Shown: piece after piece, positions 24,192-34,811 of the stretch
Position numbering within the stretch: the first letter of the stretch is position 1
Layout of the letters: each line of letters begins with the position of its first letter
Source of the DNA: Calonectria ilicicola
Taxonomy: Eukaryota > Ascomycota > Sordariomycetes > Hypocreales > Nectriaceae
NCBI GenBank assembly: GCA_020809705.1
Contig: CP085826.1
Coordinates: forward strand, 3,596,001-3,660,000
Reading direction: 5' to 3'
DNA: 64,000 nt
Translations under genes and position numbers: made by a program
The notes under the pieces: model-generated
What the model was told of the DNA's origin: nothing
What the model saw: only the letters and a program-made list of their open reading frames with translations
Databases searched by the model: none

Positions 24192-27100
24192 TTATTCCTC
24201 GTCCGAGCCTACCGTAAATCTCACCCTCCTTGCCGGACGCGTGGCCAGGTCTCGCGTTTCCGTTAGCGGGCCATTCGCTCCCGTTTGCACCTGACACTCG
24301 GCACCTGGGCCAACGTCATACTCCCGTTTCAGCGCTTCTGCTTGCTCGCGAGACTGGATGGTTTTCACCGCATTGCCCTTCGTTTCATCCAGGACGATAC
24401 CGTCATCTGGGTGCATGGTACGGCCAAATCCTCTCCCAAACACGTACTGTGGTTTAAGAAGCGGCGCCATTTGGCTTATCTTGTCTGTCTTATCTTTTGG
24501 CAATGGGATAATTCTGGCGCCTTTAATCCAATCATAGATTGGGCGAATGTCGAGTATCGATTTGACCCGTCGGTGTTCCGCTTGTGACATGTGTTGTTTG
24601 CGATCAAGGATGACCTCTTCGATACTATTCTTCAGCACCAATGTTTCAACAGAAACTGGCTTCTGCTGGCTAATTCGGCGGACACGCCCAATCGCTTGTG
24701 CTTCGACTTGGGGGTTGAGCACTGGGTTAATGAAGTAGATTCTCGATGCCTCTCTCATATCCAAACCAAACGCAGCCTGGGAAATGTCCATCAACAGGAC
24801 CCTGCGTAAACAAGTCAGCTTAGCCCATGAAATTTAGCGCTTCAGAAGGCATACCTGAAGTTGGGATTATGATGAAACGTGTTCACATATTGTGCCCTTC
24901 GTTCGGTTTTCAAGCCCTTGGCATAAATTAAATATTGAACTTGGACCTACTCAAATTAGCCATGATCTTGTACCTCTCAAGAGCCCAACTTACGACGTCA
25001 AGCATGCTAGCCAGATGCCAAGCAGCATTGTCGTTTTCGTAGAAAACAATGATTTTTTCCTCATCTTGATACTTTACGATGCTGTCCACCAAATATGACA
25101 GTTTGGCAGATGCGGTTGATTGAATCATTGTATGTTCAAGAGGACCGAGAGGAATGTCAATAGGCGCTTCCTTAGTTGACTTAAGACCGTTTATTCCCTG
25201 AGATCGTATTTTCCGCTGAGTATCGTCTCCAAGTTTTGTGTTTCCCGCCAACGTTTGTGAGGAATTTTCTCTGGACGAAGCCGGCTGGTCAACAGACTGG
25301 GACGCAATCATCCGGTCTCTCTCTTTGATTCCTTCATGGACCAGTTGTCCATTTAGCAAAGCATTCAACTCCTCTGGCTCCGATGCTGTTTTATGGATGA
25401 GTTTCTGGAGAGCCAGTTGCATACCAGCTGAACTACACATGGGATCACCAGATTCGCCGTCCAAGGACCATGATTGACCAATGTCACGAGGGAACCCATG
25501 GACGGAAACTGGTATCTCATGAAATTGGTTGCTTAAATTTCGAACATCATTAGCCATGGCCACGTGTCCCACCTCAATCGCTTGCTCAAGTAGTTGCTGG
25601 TCTTCAGCGCTGATGGGAATTTTCTTCTCGCTCAGAAAGTTCTCTGCAGTCTTGACAGCCTTTGAAATTTCCTCTGATGTAAAAAAGGAGCCCCCAAAAA
25701 AGCTTGCTTGCTTTAGATTGTCTACAATTTGCAACAAGCTGCGCCTTTGCTTCGAGTGAAAAAAGTAATCCATATCTGTCCGTTGAGATTGTACCGTATT
25801 AAATATGATCATCATTGAGAACACATTCAACGATAATTGATCTTGGTAAGACCCATCCAAGACCACCACCTTCTCGTTTACTGGTGGCAAGAGGTTTGCC
25901 ACTTCGTCGAGTCGATGTCGAATAATCAGCGAGTTAATCGTTGACCTTAGACACTCCCAACGTCCTCGGCTTTTCGTGTTATGCTTGGGTAGCATGAGAT
26001 AGACGGACCAGTGTGCTGTTGTGTCCCCAGCATCCATAATAGAATTCGCCCATGGTCGCGCTTTGAGGTAGAGAGCTGTGATAGATCCGATTCTCTCCAA
26101 ATCTTTCTTCTCCATTTCAATCGAAGATTCCGAGTTTCCCTTGGTGTTTCCAGTATCGCTTTGGAGCTCAAGAGCTTCGTGAGATGCGTCAGACCCACGA
26201 TTGTCGACCCCAAACAAACCTTGAGACGGTGTCCCTGTCACGATCCAGCGTGATGAAAAATGCAGAGCATCAAGACCGATTAGCATATTGCTTTTGTTGC
26301 TAATTTTAGAGTTGCCAAGTTTGTGCCCTTCATCCACGATGCACCGTTTAAAATGTACCTGGGATAAAGGGGATTGGTCAACGTCGCGGTCTTCTTTAAG
26401 CACCTTTTCAAATCCCGTTTGTGAAAAAATGATCAAATCGCACTTGAGAAGGGCATCTCTCGACGGAACTTGGTCGTCCTTTGTCACAACAAGGACATTG
26501 AGCCCATCTGTATGTTTCCGAATCTCTTGGTTCCATTGTGCTAGAAGATTATTCGGCACCACAACAAGGGTAGCTGAGGTCAGGTAAATTTTCTTAGGCG
26601 GAGGCAAAGGTTGGTCTCTACGTCGGCCAATGCGCTTGGGCACAGGTGTGGGGAGAAAATAATGGCCTGGGTTCCGTTCAAGCGCTTCGATACAATGGCT
26701 GAACTCTTCACCAAGTTCCTTCTTGTATATATCGAAATATGGCTTCCATGGCACAGAATTTCTCGTCGCACATGAAGCAGCCATATCAGCGAGTGAGGCA
26801 ATCTTGTTGCGTTTCGGACCCTCTCCAGCACGGTAGTGTTCCGGGGGCTGGGTTGGGAGACATCTAGTTGAGAGGATGAGGGCCAAGCAGATGATAGTCT
26901 TGCCAGAGCCCATCTCCTCAGCAAGAATACCGCCCGATACTCCATCGTAGTATCGTGGCTCTTTGAGGGTAGTGCCTACAGCAGGGTCCAGGTACCATCC
27001 TGAGCCATTTTGATCGCGAACATGAAGCAACCGAGGATCAAGAACATGATCTGTCCAGATCTCCCTCTGTAGCATCAGGGCCGCTGAGCGTCTCTGATAA

Positions 27101-27723
27101 TCGTATAGCCTTGTCCGCAGCCCATGAACAGAGCTTTCCAAAAGTGAGTACATAGCATTCCTCGAATGTTGTTCAAACACGAGTTCAGGATCTGGGTTAG
27201 GAGATGGAATGCTGTTGAAGAGTTGCAGCAGCGACATCTCCTTCTCACCTTCTTGACTTGATTCATCAACGAGTGGCGGAGTGGTCAACCGCAAGGACTT
27301 GTGGTCCCCGTTCCATGCTGATTTTGAGTAGTCAAGTTCTCCAAGGATAGATTGCCTCATTTTCAGCAAGCCTGTGTCTGAACGATTCACAATACCACGG
27401 TGGACATCATCTGGAAGGAGATATACTCTGAGAGTACCCTGGCCGGAGACGTCCTTATCGGCTTTGAATTCGAGTCTGATCCAAGACTTCTGAAACAAGT
27501 TGGAATACGGACGGAGCTTCCGGGCACGAAGCAACGTATCCCGCAGATTTGGATCAAGAAAATGATGCTCGGTCTCGGGTTCTACTGGCGCGTCTTCGGG
27601 CAATGAGAGCATGCTCCACGTCTGGATCTCTTCTGCGTCCCAAAATTCAAGCGAAATATTATTTTCGTTCTTCTTGATTAGAACACTCCCCGCAGGGATG
27701 TAATTTGAATGTGTCAAAAGCAT
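24192..27723 (-). CDS. SNF2-family DNA-dependent ATPase
   Basis: Exons are 27723-24994, 24946-24855 and 24801-24192, giving 1143 aa. The N-terminal 200 residues are of unknown type. Motif I is EEMGSGKT, and motif II is VDEGHKL, a DEGH box rather than DEAH. The C-terminal helicase lobe is restored by splicing: IIVFYENDN, then LLMDISQAAFGLDM, then motif VI QAIGRVRRISQ. The spacing between lobes is large, with a charged insert, and I see no RING finger, which argues against a RAD5/HLTF orthologue although the DEGH box is shared with that group. SNF2 proteins use ATP to translocate on DNA and remodel nucleosomes or repair intermediates in the nucleus. The ATG at 27723 is the first in frame; an upstream exon cannot be excluded. 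The UBE3D-like gene on the same strand ends 395 bases upstream. Confidence 0.88.
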
Positions 27724-28118
27724 TGTTCTTAAGCTGAGAAGCACTCGACAAGTTGTGATGTAGGAAGATAATCACCGCATAGGGCTCCCTAATAAAAGCA
27801 GGAAAGCCAGAGGTTTCATAAAAATAATTCACCGCCCATATTTCGGATGGGACTTGACACTTTGACGAATGTTGAGTCTTGAGTGTAGGGAGCGTGGTGA
27901 TGTACAGTTGAAAAGCTGGCGATGTGAAAACAGGCCAGTGGCTGCCTATCGACTACGGAAGTTAGATCAGCGCACTGTGCGAATTGTGCATATGATAATA
28001 TAATTTGATGTATTTCGCACTGTGTGTTGGACCTTGCTTCGCAACTGTTTCACAAGTCAAGTTTACGATGAGAAGGTGCTCGAGCTTAGAGCTTTTGTCT
28101 TCATTGGAGTGATGCTTT
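27724..28118. other. Spacer between the UBE3D-like and SNF2 genes
   Basis: This contains the 3' end of the UBE3D-like gene and the promoter of the SNF2 gene. No additional gene is seen. Confidence 0.5.
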
Positions 28119-29692
28119 TTAACTAGTTTCGGCTGCTTGACCTTTCCGCTCCCAGCGTCCGAGAAGTCCCACGTTCCACTCCTTAAAGGTCCTCTCGCGA
28201 GTTGGTAATAAAAGCTCACTGGACTTTAGCTGCTCTCTGACTGCTTCAATGGCAGCTTGTGGTAGAGTAATTTCTTGTACATCCGAGTTAAGGGACTCGA
28301 TCAATTTAGTTGCCTCGTCGGAGCCAATATCTTTATACAAAACTTTCAAGGCAGTCTTGCTCTTCGTGGCAGACGAAGATGCATACACGACATTAGGGTT
28401 CAACACCCAAAGGTGCAGGTCCATCCGAGGTTGGCCAGGCTCTAATGATGGGCCAAAAATATGGGGCGTAACAATCGATTTGGAGGATCCAGATCGAGAG
28501 ATGGTGGCGATCAAAGTTGCTGCGAGGCATTCGGGGCTACTTGGTTTAGGGCAGGGTGCAAGTGTTTGACAGGCAATCTGCCACTTAAAGAGAGTCACAG
28601 AGGATGCCAGAACATTGAAAAGCCCCACCTCCGTCTCACAGCCTTTGCAAAAGACGTGAAGAAACTTGTGCGGGACATTGTCATCTAAAGCCAAGGTACT
28701 CATGTCAAACCCAGCACCAACGGTTGAGGAGGAATACTACATGGCGTAAGTAATTGGTCAACATGGTGCAGGATACCACTCTACTTGTGGAAAGATGTGC
28801 TTCTCTTAAATCTCGCGTCTTCCATGCCTTGGGAAGACAAGATGAATGAGGGAGGCTGCGTCTTCAAGGCCACTTCAAGAACCCATTCTTTTAAGGAAGG
28901 GTTCTCTCAGCTCGCCAGCCCACAGTGTGGGAACGACCAAAGCAATACTTTCGGGGAGTTGTATCGGTGGCCAAGTCACTGAGCGGTTTCAATTACCGAC
29001 ATGGTCACCTTCTTTCTCCCCGGAACAGACGCTGCTGAGAGATGTGGGAACGGAGGGGGCGGGGGAAGCAGTGGCAACCCGCTCATTTGACTTACCGCCA
29101 AGCCATTGCAGTCCGACTCTGCAAAAAGAAATGAAGTGAGATCAACAAACCCAATGCCCGGCTGAGATGAAATAGAATTATTGGCACCATAGCCTTTGCT
29201 TGTCAGCGATTCAGCATCTGGCTGATCGTGATCATGGGGCTTATGGCAATGCCAAAACTCCATCATCTCGGCCCAGTTTTCACTAGGCAGATCTTTCCAG
29301 GTTTTTATTGTGTCTTGAGAGACAAACCCATGGCCGCAATTCCAACAGCTTATTGGTGAGCCGACTTCCATGTCCGTGGACGTCAACGGGACTGATTGGT
29401 TCTCGAGTGAGAAATGTGTTGGTCTTGCCTCGGCTGGAGACACGGGAAACCGCCAGGACAGGTCCAAACTCCCGTTTCCGGGTATTGGGAGTATTGGGGG
29501 GGCCATTACTTGAGCAGGGAGAGAGGCGACTTCCATCTGACCCTGGTGGGTGATCCGGAGCTGACGGCCATGCTGCAGAACCTCGGCCTGGGTCGACGCG
29601 TTGACTGGCGATGGCAAAGACACAGCAACTGAGACCTGTCGGATATTTGACAGAAGCTCTGCGTAAATCAAAGGCTTCACCAACGGCGCCAT
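28119..29692 (-). CDS. UBE3D: UBE3D-like (HECT_2) E2-binding ubiquitin ligase, middle exons unresolved
   Basis: Exon 1 is 29692-29096 (199 codons) and the last exon is 28736-28119 (205 codons plus stop). Exon 1 carries ISCWNCGHGFVS and a histidine-rich HCHKPHDHDQ; the last exon carries FCKGCETEVG and VTLFKWQI. Together these fit the HECT-like E2-binding family (human UBE3D, yeast Ipa1), which binds ubiquitin-charged E2 enzymes and in yeast is linked to mRNA 3'-end formation. Between 29095 and 28737 at least one more exon is expected: one frame reads LPESIALVVPTLWAGELREPF (about 28955-28893) and another reads NPSLKEWVLEVALKTQPPSF (about 28905-28846), but no set of canonical splice sites joins them in frame. 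The cause could be missed splice sites, a sequencing error or a frameshift mutation. It is divergent from the questin-oxidase-like gene. Confidence 0.7.
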
Positions 29693-29985
29693 TTCGGTGC
29701 AGCTTTGGCCTGATCCAGTGCGTTTTAAGAAACAAGGTCCAACCCTCGTCACGTCGTGTCGCGATAATTCACCACGTTGAGGAAGCGAGAGTTTTCGTTA
29801 GAGTGGTCTGTGCGTTTGGATCCGTTTAAGTGGTCTCAGGCGCCACAAGCTCAGCGCCCCAAAGAAAACTGCAGATGCCCCGCCATTTTTAGCGTCCGAA
29901 GGCCTCAACGAAGGGACGTCATTGTGATTCTACTTCTTCCCTCTTGCATGATTTTCCGACCAAAGCACCCTGCATATATCCCACC
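29693..29985. promoter_or_regulatory. Shared divergent promoter
   Basis: These 293 bases separate the ATG of the UBE3D-like gene (minus) from the ATG of the questin-oxidase-like gene (plus), so both promoters must overlap here unless one start is further upstream. No clear TATA box was seen. Confidence 0.6.
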
Positions 29986-31318
29986 ATGTCTGGACTGCTA
30001 TCATACGTGCCTGTCGTCAACCGGATAATTGGCCCCGGGTCAAGGTCGCAGGCAATTTTACTGCCTTCAGTCGAGATTCACCAAGTCGAAACAGACCCGG
30101 ACAAGAGAGCTCGGGCTCTCAAGCATCTGCTAAAGGCCAACCACGCCAACTACTCGATTGTCTATCACAACCTCCAATACGACAATCACAATGCTCATAT
30201 TCTGACTTCTGCATACCTTCTGGGCGCCACTGATGTTCAGCTCCACGAAATCTATGACAAGCAGATTCTAGAACTGGAGTCATGGGAGCCCTCGCCCGCA
30301 GAGGTATGCGAGGACGACTGGCTCGACCTTCGTGGCGACAAGAGATATCAGCGAGCCTACGTCGATTTCTTCGAGGATCAGCTAGCCATGCAATTTTCAT
30401 ATGACTGGAAGCAAGAAGTAGCTAATTACTTATTTATGACTGACGAACCAGTGGTCAATTGCTTGATTGGTGGTCGTAAGTCTCCTAGTACTACCTCACA
30501 CAAGCATGAGATCTAATTCGATTTCTTTAGTTGGCCATCCTCTTATCCACCTGGGGTATGCATACGAGACAGACTGCAAGGAAGTGGCAGTGGAAGCTCT
30601 CGGGCTTGCTTGTGTGCAATACAACTTTATGCACAAATACCTCGACAGCCCGTCCTACTCCAAGCCATCTTCATTCACCTCAGATTCCCCGCTCCAGATT
30701 CTCATCAAACTTTCCAAGGATGATCGGCTTAATTCCCTTCCTGAAAATTCTACCCTGGATGATCTGGAAGCCATATTTGACAAGTACGAGGATCTCATTG
30801 TGGATTACTGGAATGCATGGACCTTTGACAAGCCGGTCAAACAATTCGAACTATCTCAAGAGGCAGCGGTAGCTTTGTTGGTTGCAACGGTTAAGCCAGG
30901 AACTCATGCCTTCAACTTCTTTATTGTCCACCTTTTAACCACAAGTCACGCGGTCAGGGTCCTGTTACCCTTCTTCCCCCAAAAGTACCATATGACCCTA
31001 GTCAGGCAATGGTGGCTCCTTGTTCTGGCGGTTTTCATAATCCAGAAACGTCCAGTTCCGGATCCCGATAACGTTGACCAAAATACCCAGGGTAGGACTT
31101 GGAAGTATATGGAGGATAAAGCACTCAATTCGCCTTGGTCAAAAGATGCGCATTACGTAAAAGGCAAGTTCGCTGGGGATTTTTTTATTTGATTACGCTA
31201 ACAAACAGTAGCCATCCGCGCCATGAGAGAAGCAGCTCGAACTTGGGGAGATGTGCATAACCAATATCTGAACTCTGCCGTCTCGTTTGTGGACAATTTT
31301 AATGGATGGACTTTTTAA
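29986..31318 (+). CDS. Questin-oxidase-like (AflY family) protein
   Basis: Exons are 29986-30475, 30531-31163 and 31209-31318, giving 410 aa. The family traits are the histidine- and aspartate-bearing segment GHPLIHLGYAYE immediately after splice 1, the N-terminal NYSIVYHNLQYDNHNAHIL, and the late FNFFIVHLLTTSHAVRVLLP. The family includes Baeyer-Villiger-type questin oxidases of anthraquinone metabolism, but many members lie outside such clusters and their substrates are unknown. No polyketide synthase or tailoring gene is nearby here, so a biosynthetic role is not supported. The second intron appears to use a GC donor (AAG followed by GCAAGT) and a branch site GCTAAC before the acceptor CAG; this gives YVKVAIRAMREA. 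No signal peptide is seen. Confidence 0.85.
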
Positions 31319-31847
31319 GGCATCATTTATCTATGAGAAGATACAACTGCATGATTAAAGTAATGACAGGCGTACTATAAACCAAGCCGGTATGATGTAT
31401 GCTCACAGCACAAGGGTGGGCGATGACGAGTTACACCAATCCAACAAATCACCACATACTTATCATGAACCCTGTCACTCATCACTATAATCGTGATGAG
31501 TTTTCTGCGAATTCTGTGTGACTTCAGTGCGTTTTACATGTTCCTAGGATGAGTGATTCCACTCCAAAGCCCCGTTTCAACTCAGTAATACCAAGAGGAT
31601 TTTTAAGTGTGTGCATGGGAGCATCCACCTTTGGCGAGCGTCGTACAGTGTCATTTGGTAATTATTACATATTAACACAGTGAAGTGGGTCCCCGACGTC
31701 AACTAAGCAGCGTGAACCAGGCATCATCGCGATAGCAAACACCTTTGTAATTTCGTTCTCTATCGGCAGATTGGTCAAGGTTTCTCCGGAAATCGCGTCG
31801 GGTCCTTCTTATGGGATGCCGAACCTGCCAATGCCACAGTCGCGCTG
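31319..31847. other. Spacer between the questin-oxidase-like gene and RAD17
   Basis: This holds the 3' region of the former and the promoter of RAD17. A small perfect hairpin lies at 31477-31501. No gene is seen. Confidence 0.5.
31477..31501. repeat. Perfect 9-bp inverted repeat
   Basis: ACTCATCAC (31477-31485) and GTGATGAGT (31493-31501) are exact reverse complements separated by TATAATC. The repeat lies 159 bases after the stop of the upstream gene and about 350 bases before RAD17. Confidence 0.8.
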
Positions 31848-34421
31848 ATGGCTCCGCCTGCGAAGCGCCGGCGGCGGAATATCGTCCACGCTTCTGACGA
31901 CGAAGACGATGAGCACACCCGTGCCAACACCCTGACAAACTTCCTCCTCTCATCCCCGGACTCCCCCGCCAAAGCAAAAGCACCAACTGCATCCCCGAGT
32001 CCTTCGAAAACCAGATCTGTCTCAGCACCCTTTCCCACAAATGGTTCCGGTCGCGTTACCCGTCGAGCGCAGTCGCAAAAGAATGGCACCAGCTTCAGCC
32101 CCAAAAAGCCAAAGAATGTCGGAAAAGGAAAGGATGTTGGGAAGACAGCCGACATCAAGAGTCTATTCTCGAGGCAGGCGCAGAAAGCATCAAATAATGG
32201 CGGTTCCACGGACCGAAAGGCGATCCCACTTGACGATATCATAAGCGATCCTATTTCGGAGGACGATGAGATTTCAGAGCTAAAAGCCAGCTCCTCAAGC
32301 TTGATCAGTCAATATGCGAAAAAGAGATTAAGGAATGGAACACAACCGACCCCGATCGAATTTCCCAGCGCCAGCCAGAAGTTTCTGAAACCGCCAAAGC
32401 CAACATTTCTTGCTGCAGCCAGTGACGACTCGCGTCCATGGTCAGAGAGATTTGGACCACAGAACTTGGAGGAATTAGCTGTGCACAAAAAGAAAGTATC
32501 AGATGTCAGGAGATGGCTAGAAGAGGTAGCAGCTGGGCGCATGCGACAACGGTTACTAGTTCTGAAAGGTGCGGCTGGATCTGGCAAAACAACGACCTTG
32601 CGACTTTTGGCCAACGACATGGGTCGCGAGCTGCTCGAATGGAGAAATCCTGTTGGAAGCTCCGGCTACGGCTTCGTTTCGGCTTCGGCGCAGTTTGAAG
32701 AGTTTCTTGGGAGGGGTGGCAAGTTTGGTGCTCTGGATACGGACACTCCCGAGCCAACAATCCCAAGCAACTCTCAGCCTACCTCAAATAATCAGACCAA
32801 ACGCATCATCATGATTGAGGAATTTCCAAATACTTTCTCCAGGTCCTCGTCAGCCCTGACGGCGTTTCGAAACACAATTCTTCACTATCTCGCAGCAAAC
32901 ACGCCCTCACTTTCCATGTTTGGGCAGCACTCTCAGAAAGAATCAATCACGCCAATGGTTTTAATTATATCCGAGACCTTGCTGACTACGACATCTGCCT
33001 CGGCGGACAGCTTTACAGCTCATCGTTTATTAGGGCCAGAAATCCTTCGCCACCCAGGCGTGGGCATAATCGAATTCAATCCAATTGCGCCTACCTTGCT
33101 CGCAAAGGCTCTTGAGCTAGTAGTACAAAAGGAAGCCAGGAAATCAGGTCGCAGGAAGACACCGGGTCCACAGGTTCTCAAGCGGCTTGGAGAAATCGGT
33201 GACATCCGAAATGCGATCGCATCCCTTGAGTTCCTCTGCTTGAAAGGTGACCAGGAAGCAGACTGGGGCTCCCGAGTGGCTCTCACAAAGCAAAAGAAGT
33301 CTATCAAGGACGCAATTAAGCTCACCAAGGGTGAGCAGGACAGCCTGGAATTAATATCACAACGTGAAGCTAGCTTGGGCATATTTCACGCCGTGGGAAA
33401 GGTGGTATACAATAAACGAGAAGAGACTCCCCCTCGACATGATGGTGTGGAGAAGTTGCCCGCGTTCCTAGCCCAACACTCACGACCGAAACCCTCTGAT
33501 GTTTCCGTGGACTCGTTGATTGATGAGACTGGAACCGATACACACACGTTCATTTCAGCGTTGCACGAAAACTACCTGTTATCCTGCGAGAGCACGGGAC
33601 CGATGGACCTGAATACTTCGATTGACTATGTCAACGATTGTATTGAATACCTATCCCAGAGTGACCTTCTCTGTCCTTCTCGGGATATCTTCTTTGGGGG
33701 CAGGGGCGGTTTCACGGGTGCAGATTCGGGCAGTCAGCTCTTGCGACAAGATGAAATGACGTTCCAGGTCGCTGTGCGTGGTATGCTCTTCTCGTTGCCC
33801 AATCCAGTCAAACGTAAGAAGAGTACCATGGCAAAGGGGAACGATCCTTACAAAATGTTTTACCCTACAAGCCTAAAGCTGTGGCGCGCCAAGGAAGAGA
33901 TTGAGGGGCTCGTCGACGTGTGGTCCTCGAAACTTCTGAAAGGAGAATCCAGCGGGCCGACCAAGAATCTCACTGAGGGGGCTACTGCGTTCCGTCGCCC
34001 GCAGCAGCCAGCGAGTGATGTGTCTTGGATGCAACGTAAACAGCAAAATCGCCAAGCCGCTACTCAACAACCCCAAGATGGAGACTCTGGGGACATTGCA
34101 CCTCTCCTTTCTCTTGGCAGCGCTGCTCGGCGCGAAATGCTGCTTGAACGTCTACCTTATATGGCGCAAATCGCCCGCGGCCGCAAGCCAACCGTCTTCA
34201 ACCCCAAAGATCTCGACAAGGTGGTTTCTTTCCGAGGCATCAATGCTGCCGACGAAGAGTCCGATGTAGAAGACGAGCCAACCACGGGAGAGGCATGGGC
34301 GACGGACAAGCCGTCCGAAGACGCGCACCCTCACAAGAAGAGCGCGAGTATCAAGTCAGGGGGTATGTCGGGACTGTTGGCGCAGAAGTTGGTGCTGAGC
34401 GATGATGATATTGAGGATTAA
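31848..34421 (+). CDS. RAD17: RAD17 checkpoint clamp loader subunit
   Basis: A single exon of 857 aa. The N-terminus is basic (PPAKRRRRN), followed by a Ser/Pro-rich linker. The diagnostic Rad17 stretch PWSERFGPQNLEELAVHKKKV (about 198-218) leads into an AAA+ ATPase with Walker A GAAGSGKT (241-248) and a Walker B-like IIMIEEFPN (320-328), where EE replaces the usual DE. The C-terminus is acidic (SDDDIED). In other eukaryotes Rad17 replaces RFC1 to form the loader for the 9-1-1 (Rad9-Rad1-Hus1) clamp on damaged DNA, activating the ATR/Mec1 pathway; the S. cerevisiae equivalent is RAD24. The family call is secure. The ATG at 31848 is the first in frame. It is tail-to-tail with the ADE16/17 gene, 390 bases apart. 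Confidence 0.93.
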   Translation: MAPPAKRRRRNIVHASDDEDDEHTRANTLTNFLLSSPDSPAKAKAPTASPSPSKTRSVSAPFPTNGSGRVTRRAQSQKNGTSFSPKKPKNVGKGKDVGKTADIKSLFSRQAQKASNNGGSTDRKAIPLDDIISDPISEDDEISELKASSSSLISQYAKKRLRNGTQPTPIEFPSASQKFLKPPKPTFLAAASDDSRPWSERFGPQNLEELAVHKKKVSDVRRWLEEVAAGRMRQRLLVLKGAAGSGKTTTLRLLANDMGRELLEWRNPVGSSGYGFVSASAQFEEFLGRGGKFGALDTDTPEPTIPSNSQPTSNNQTKRIIMIEEFPNTFSRSSSALTAFRNTILHYLAANTPSLSMFGQHSQKESITPMVLIISETLLTTTSASADSFTAHRLLGPEILRHPGVGIIEFNPIAPTLLAKALELVVQKEARKSGRRKTPGPQVLKRLGEIGDIRNAIASLEFLCLKGDQEADWGSRVALTKQKKSIKDAIKLTKGEQDSLELISQREASLGIFHAVGKVVYNKREETPPRHDGVEKLPAFLAQHSRPKPSDVSVDSLIDETGTDTHTFISALHENYLLSCESTGPMDLNTSIDYVNDCIEYLSQSDLLCPSRDIFFGGRGGFTGADSGSQLLRQDEMTFQVAVRGMLFSLPNPVKRKKSTMAKGNDPYKMFYPTSLKLWRAKEEIEGLVDVWSSKLLKGESSGPTKNLTEGATAFRRPQQPASDVSWMQRKQQNRQAATQQPQDGDSGDIAPLLSLGSAARREMLLERLPYMAQIARGRKPTVFNPKDLDKVVSFRGINAADEESDVEDEPTTGEAWATDKPSEDAHPHKKSASIKSGGMSGLLAQKLVLSDDDIED

Positions 34422-34811
34422 GTAATGGAAAGCGTTGCACGATGTGTGTGCACAATGTAGATAACATGGCGGATTTGCGTTTGGGACGAATCGAGTTCAG
34501 GGACGATGGTTTACGGTGAATAAAACGGACGGTGCAAAATGGGACCTGGAGATGGTAATATTTTCTTCTTTTTTTATTTCCTTATTTTGCAGTTCTAGAT
34601 GGAGCGAACTGAACTATCTGGCAGCCAAACGGCGCTTACATATCATCAACGCACTGTTTCAAGTCTATCATATCTACAACGTAGTAATCGTCAGGGTACC
34701 GTCTCCCTTTTTGTTTTTTGTTTTCATTCTTCCCACCATAACCCCTTTTACTTTTATCTCCCTCCGGGAGATTCCTTTTTGCATGTTTTGTTTTTCGTTC
34801 TGTTTGTTTGT
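34422..34811. other. Convergent intergenic region RAD17 / ADE17
   Basis: These 390 bases carry the 3' ends of RAD17 and the purine gene, including T-rich tracts at 34560-34580 and 34710-34815. No gene is seen. Confidence 0.5.

Noticed and set aside
28785..28982. 65-codon open frame on the plus strand within the UBE3D-like locus
   Set aside because: It is opposite the coding-like frames of the UBE3D middle segment and has no domain; it is more likely an antisense shadow.
28119..31318. A secondary-metabolite cluster around the questin-oxidase-like gene
   Set aside because: No polyketide synthase, NRPS, terpene cyclase, P450 or transporter of that type lies nearby; the neighbours are housekeeping genes.
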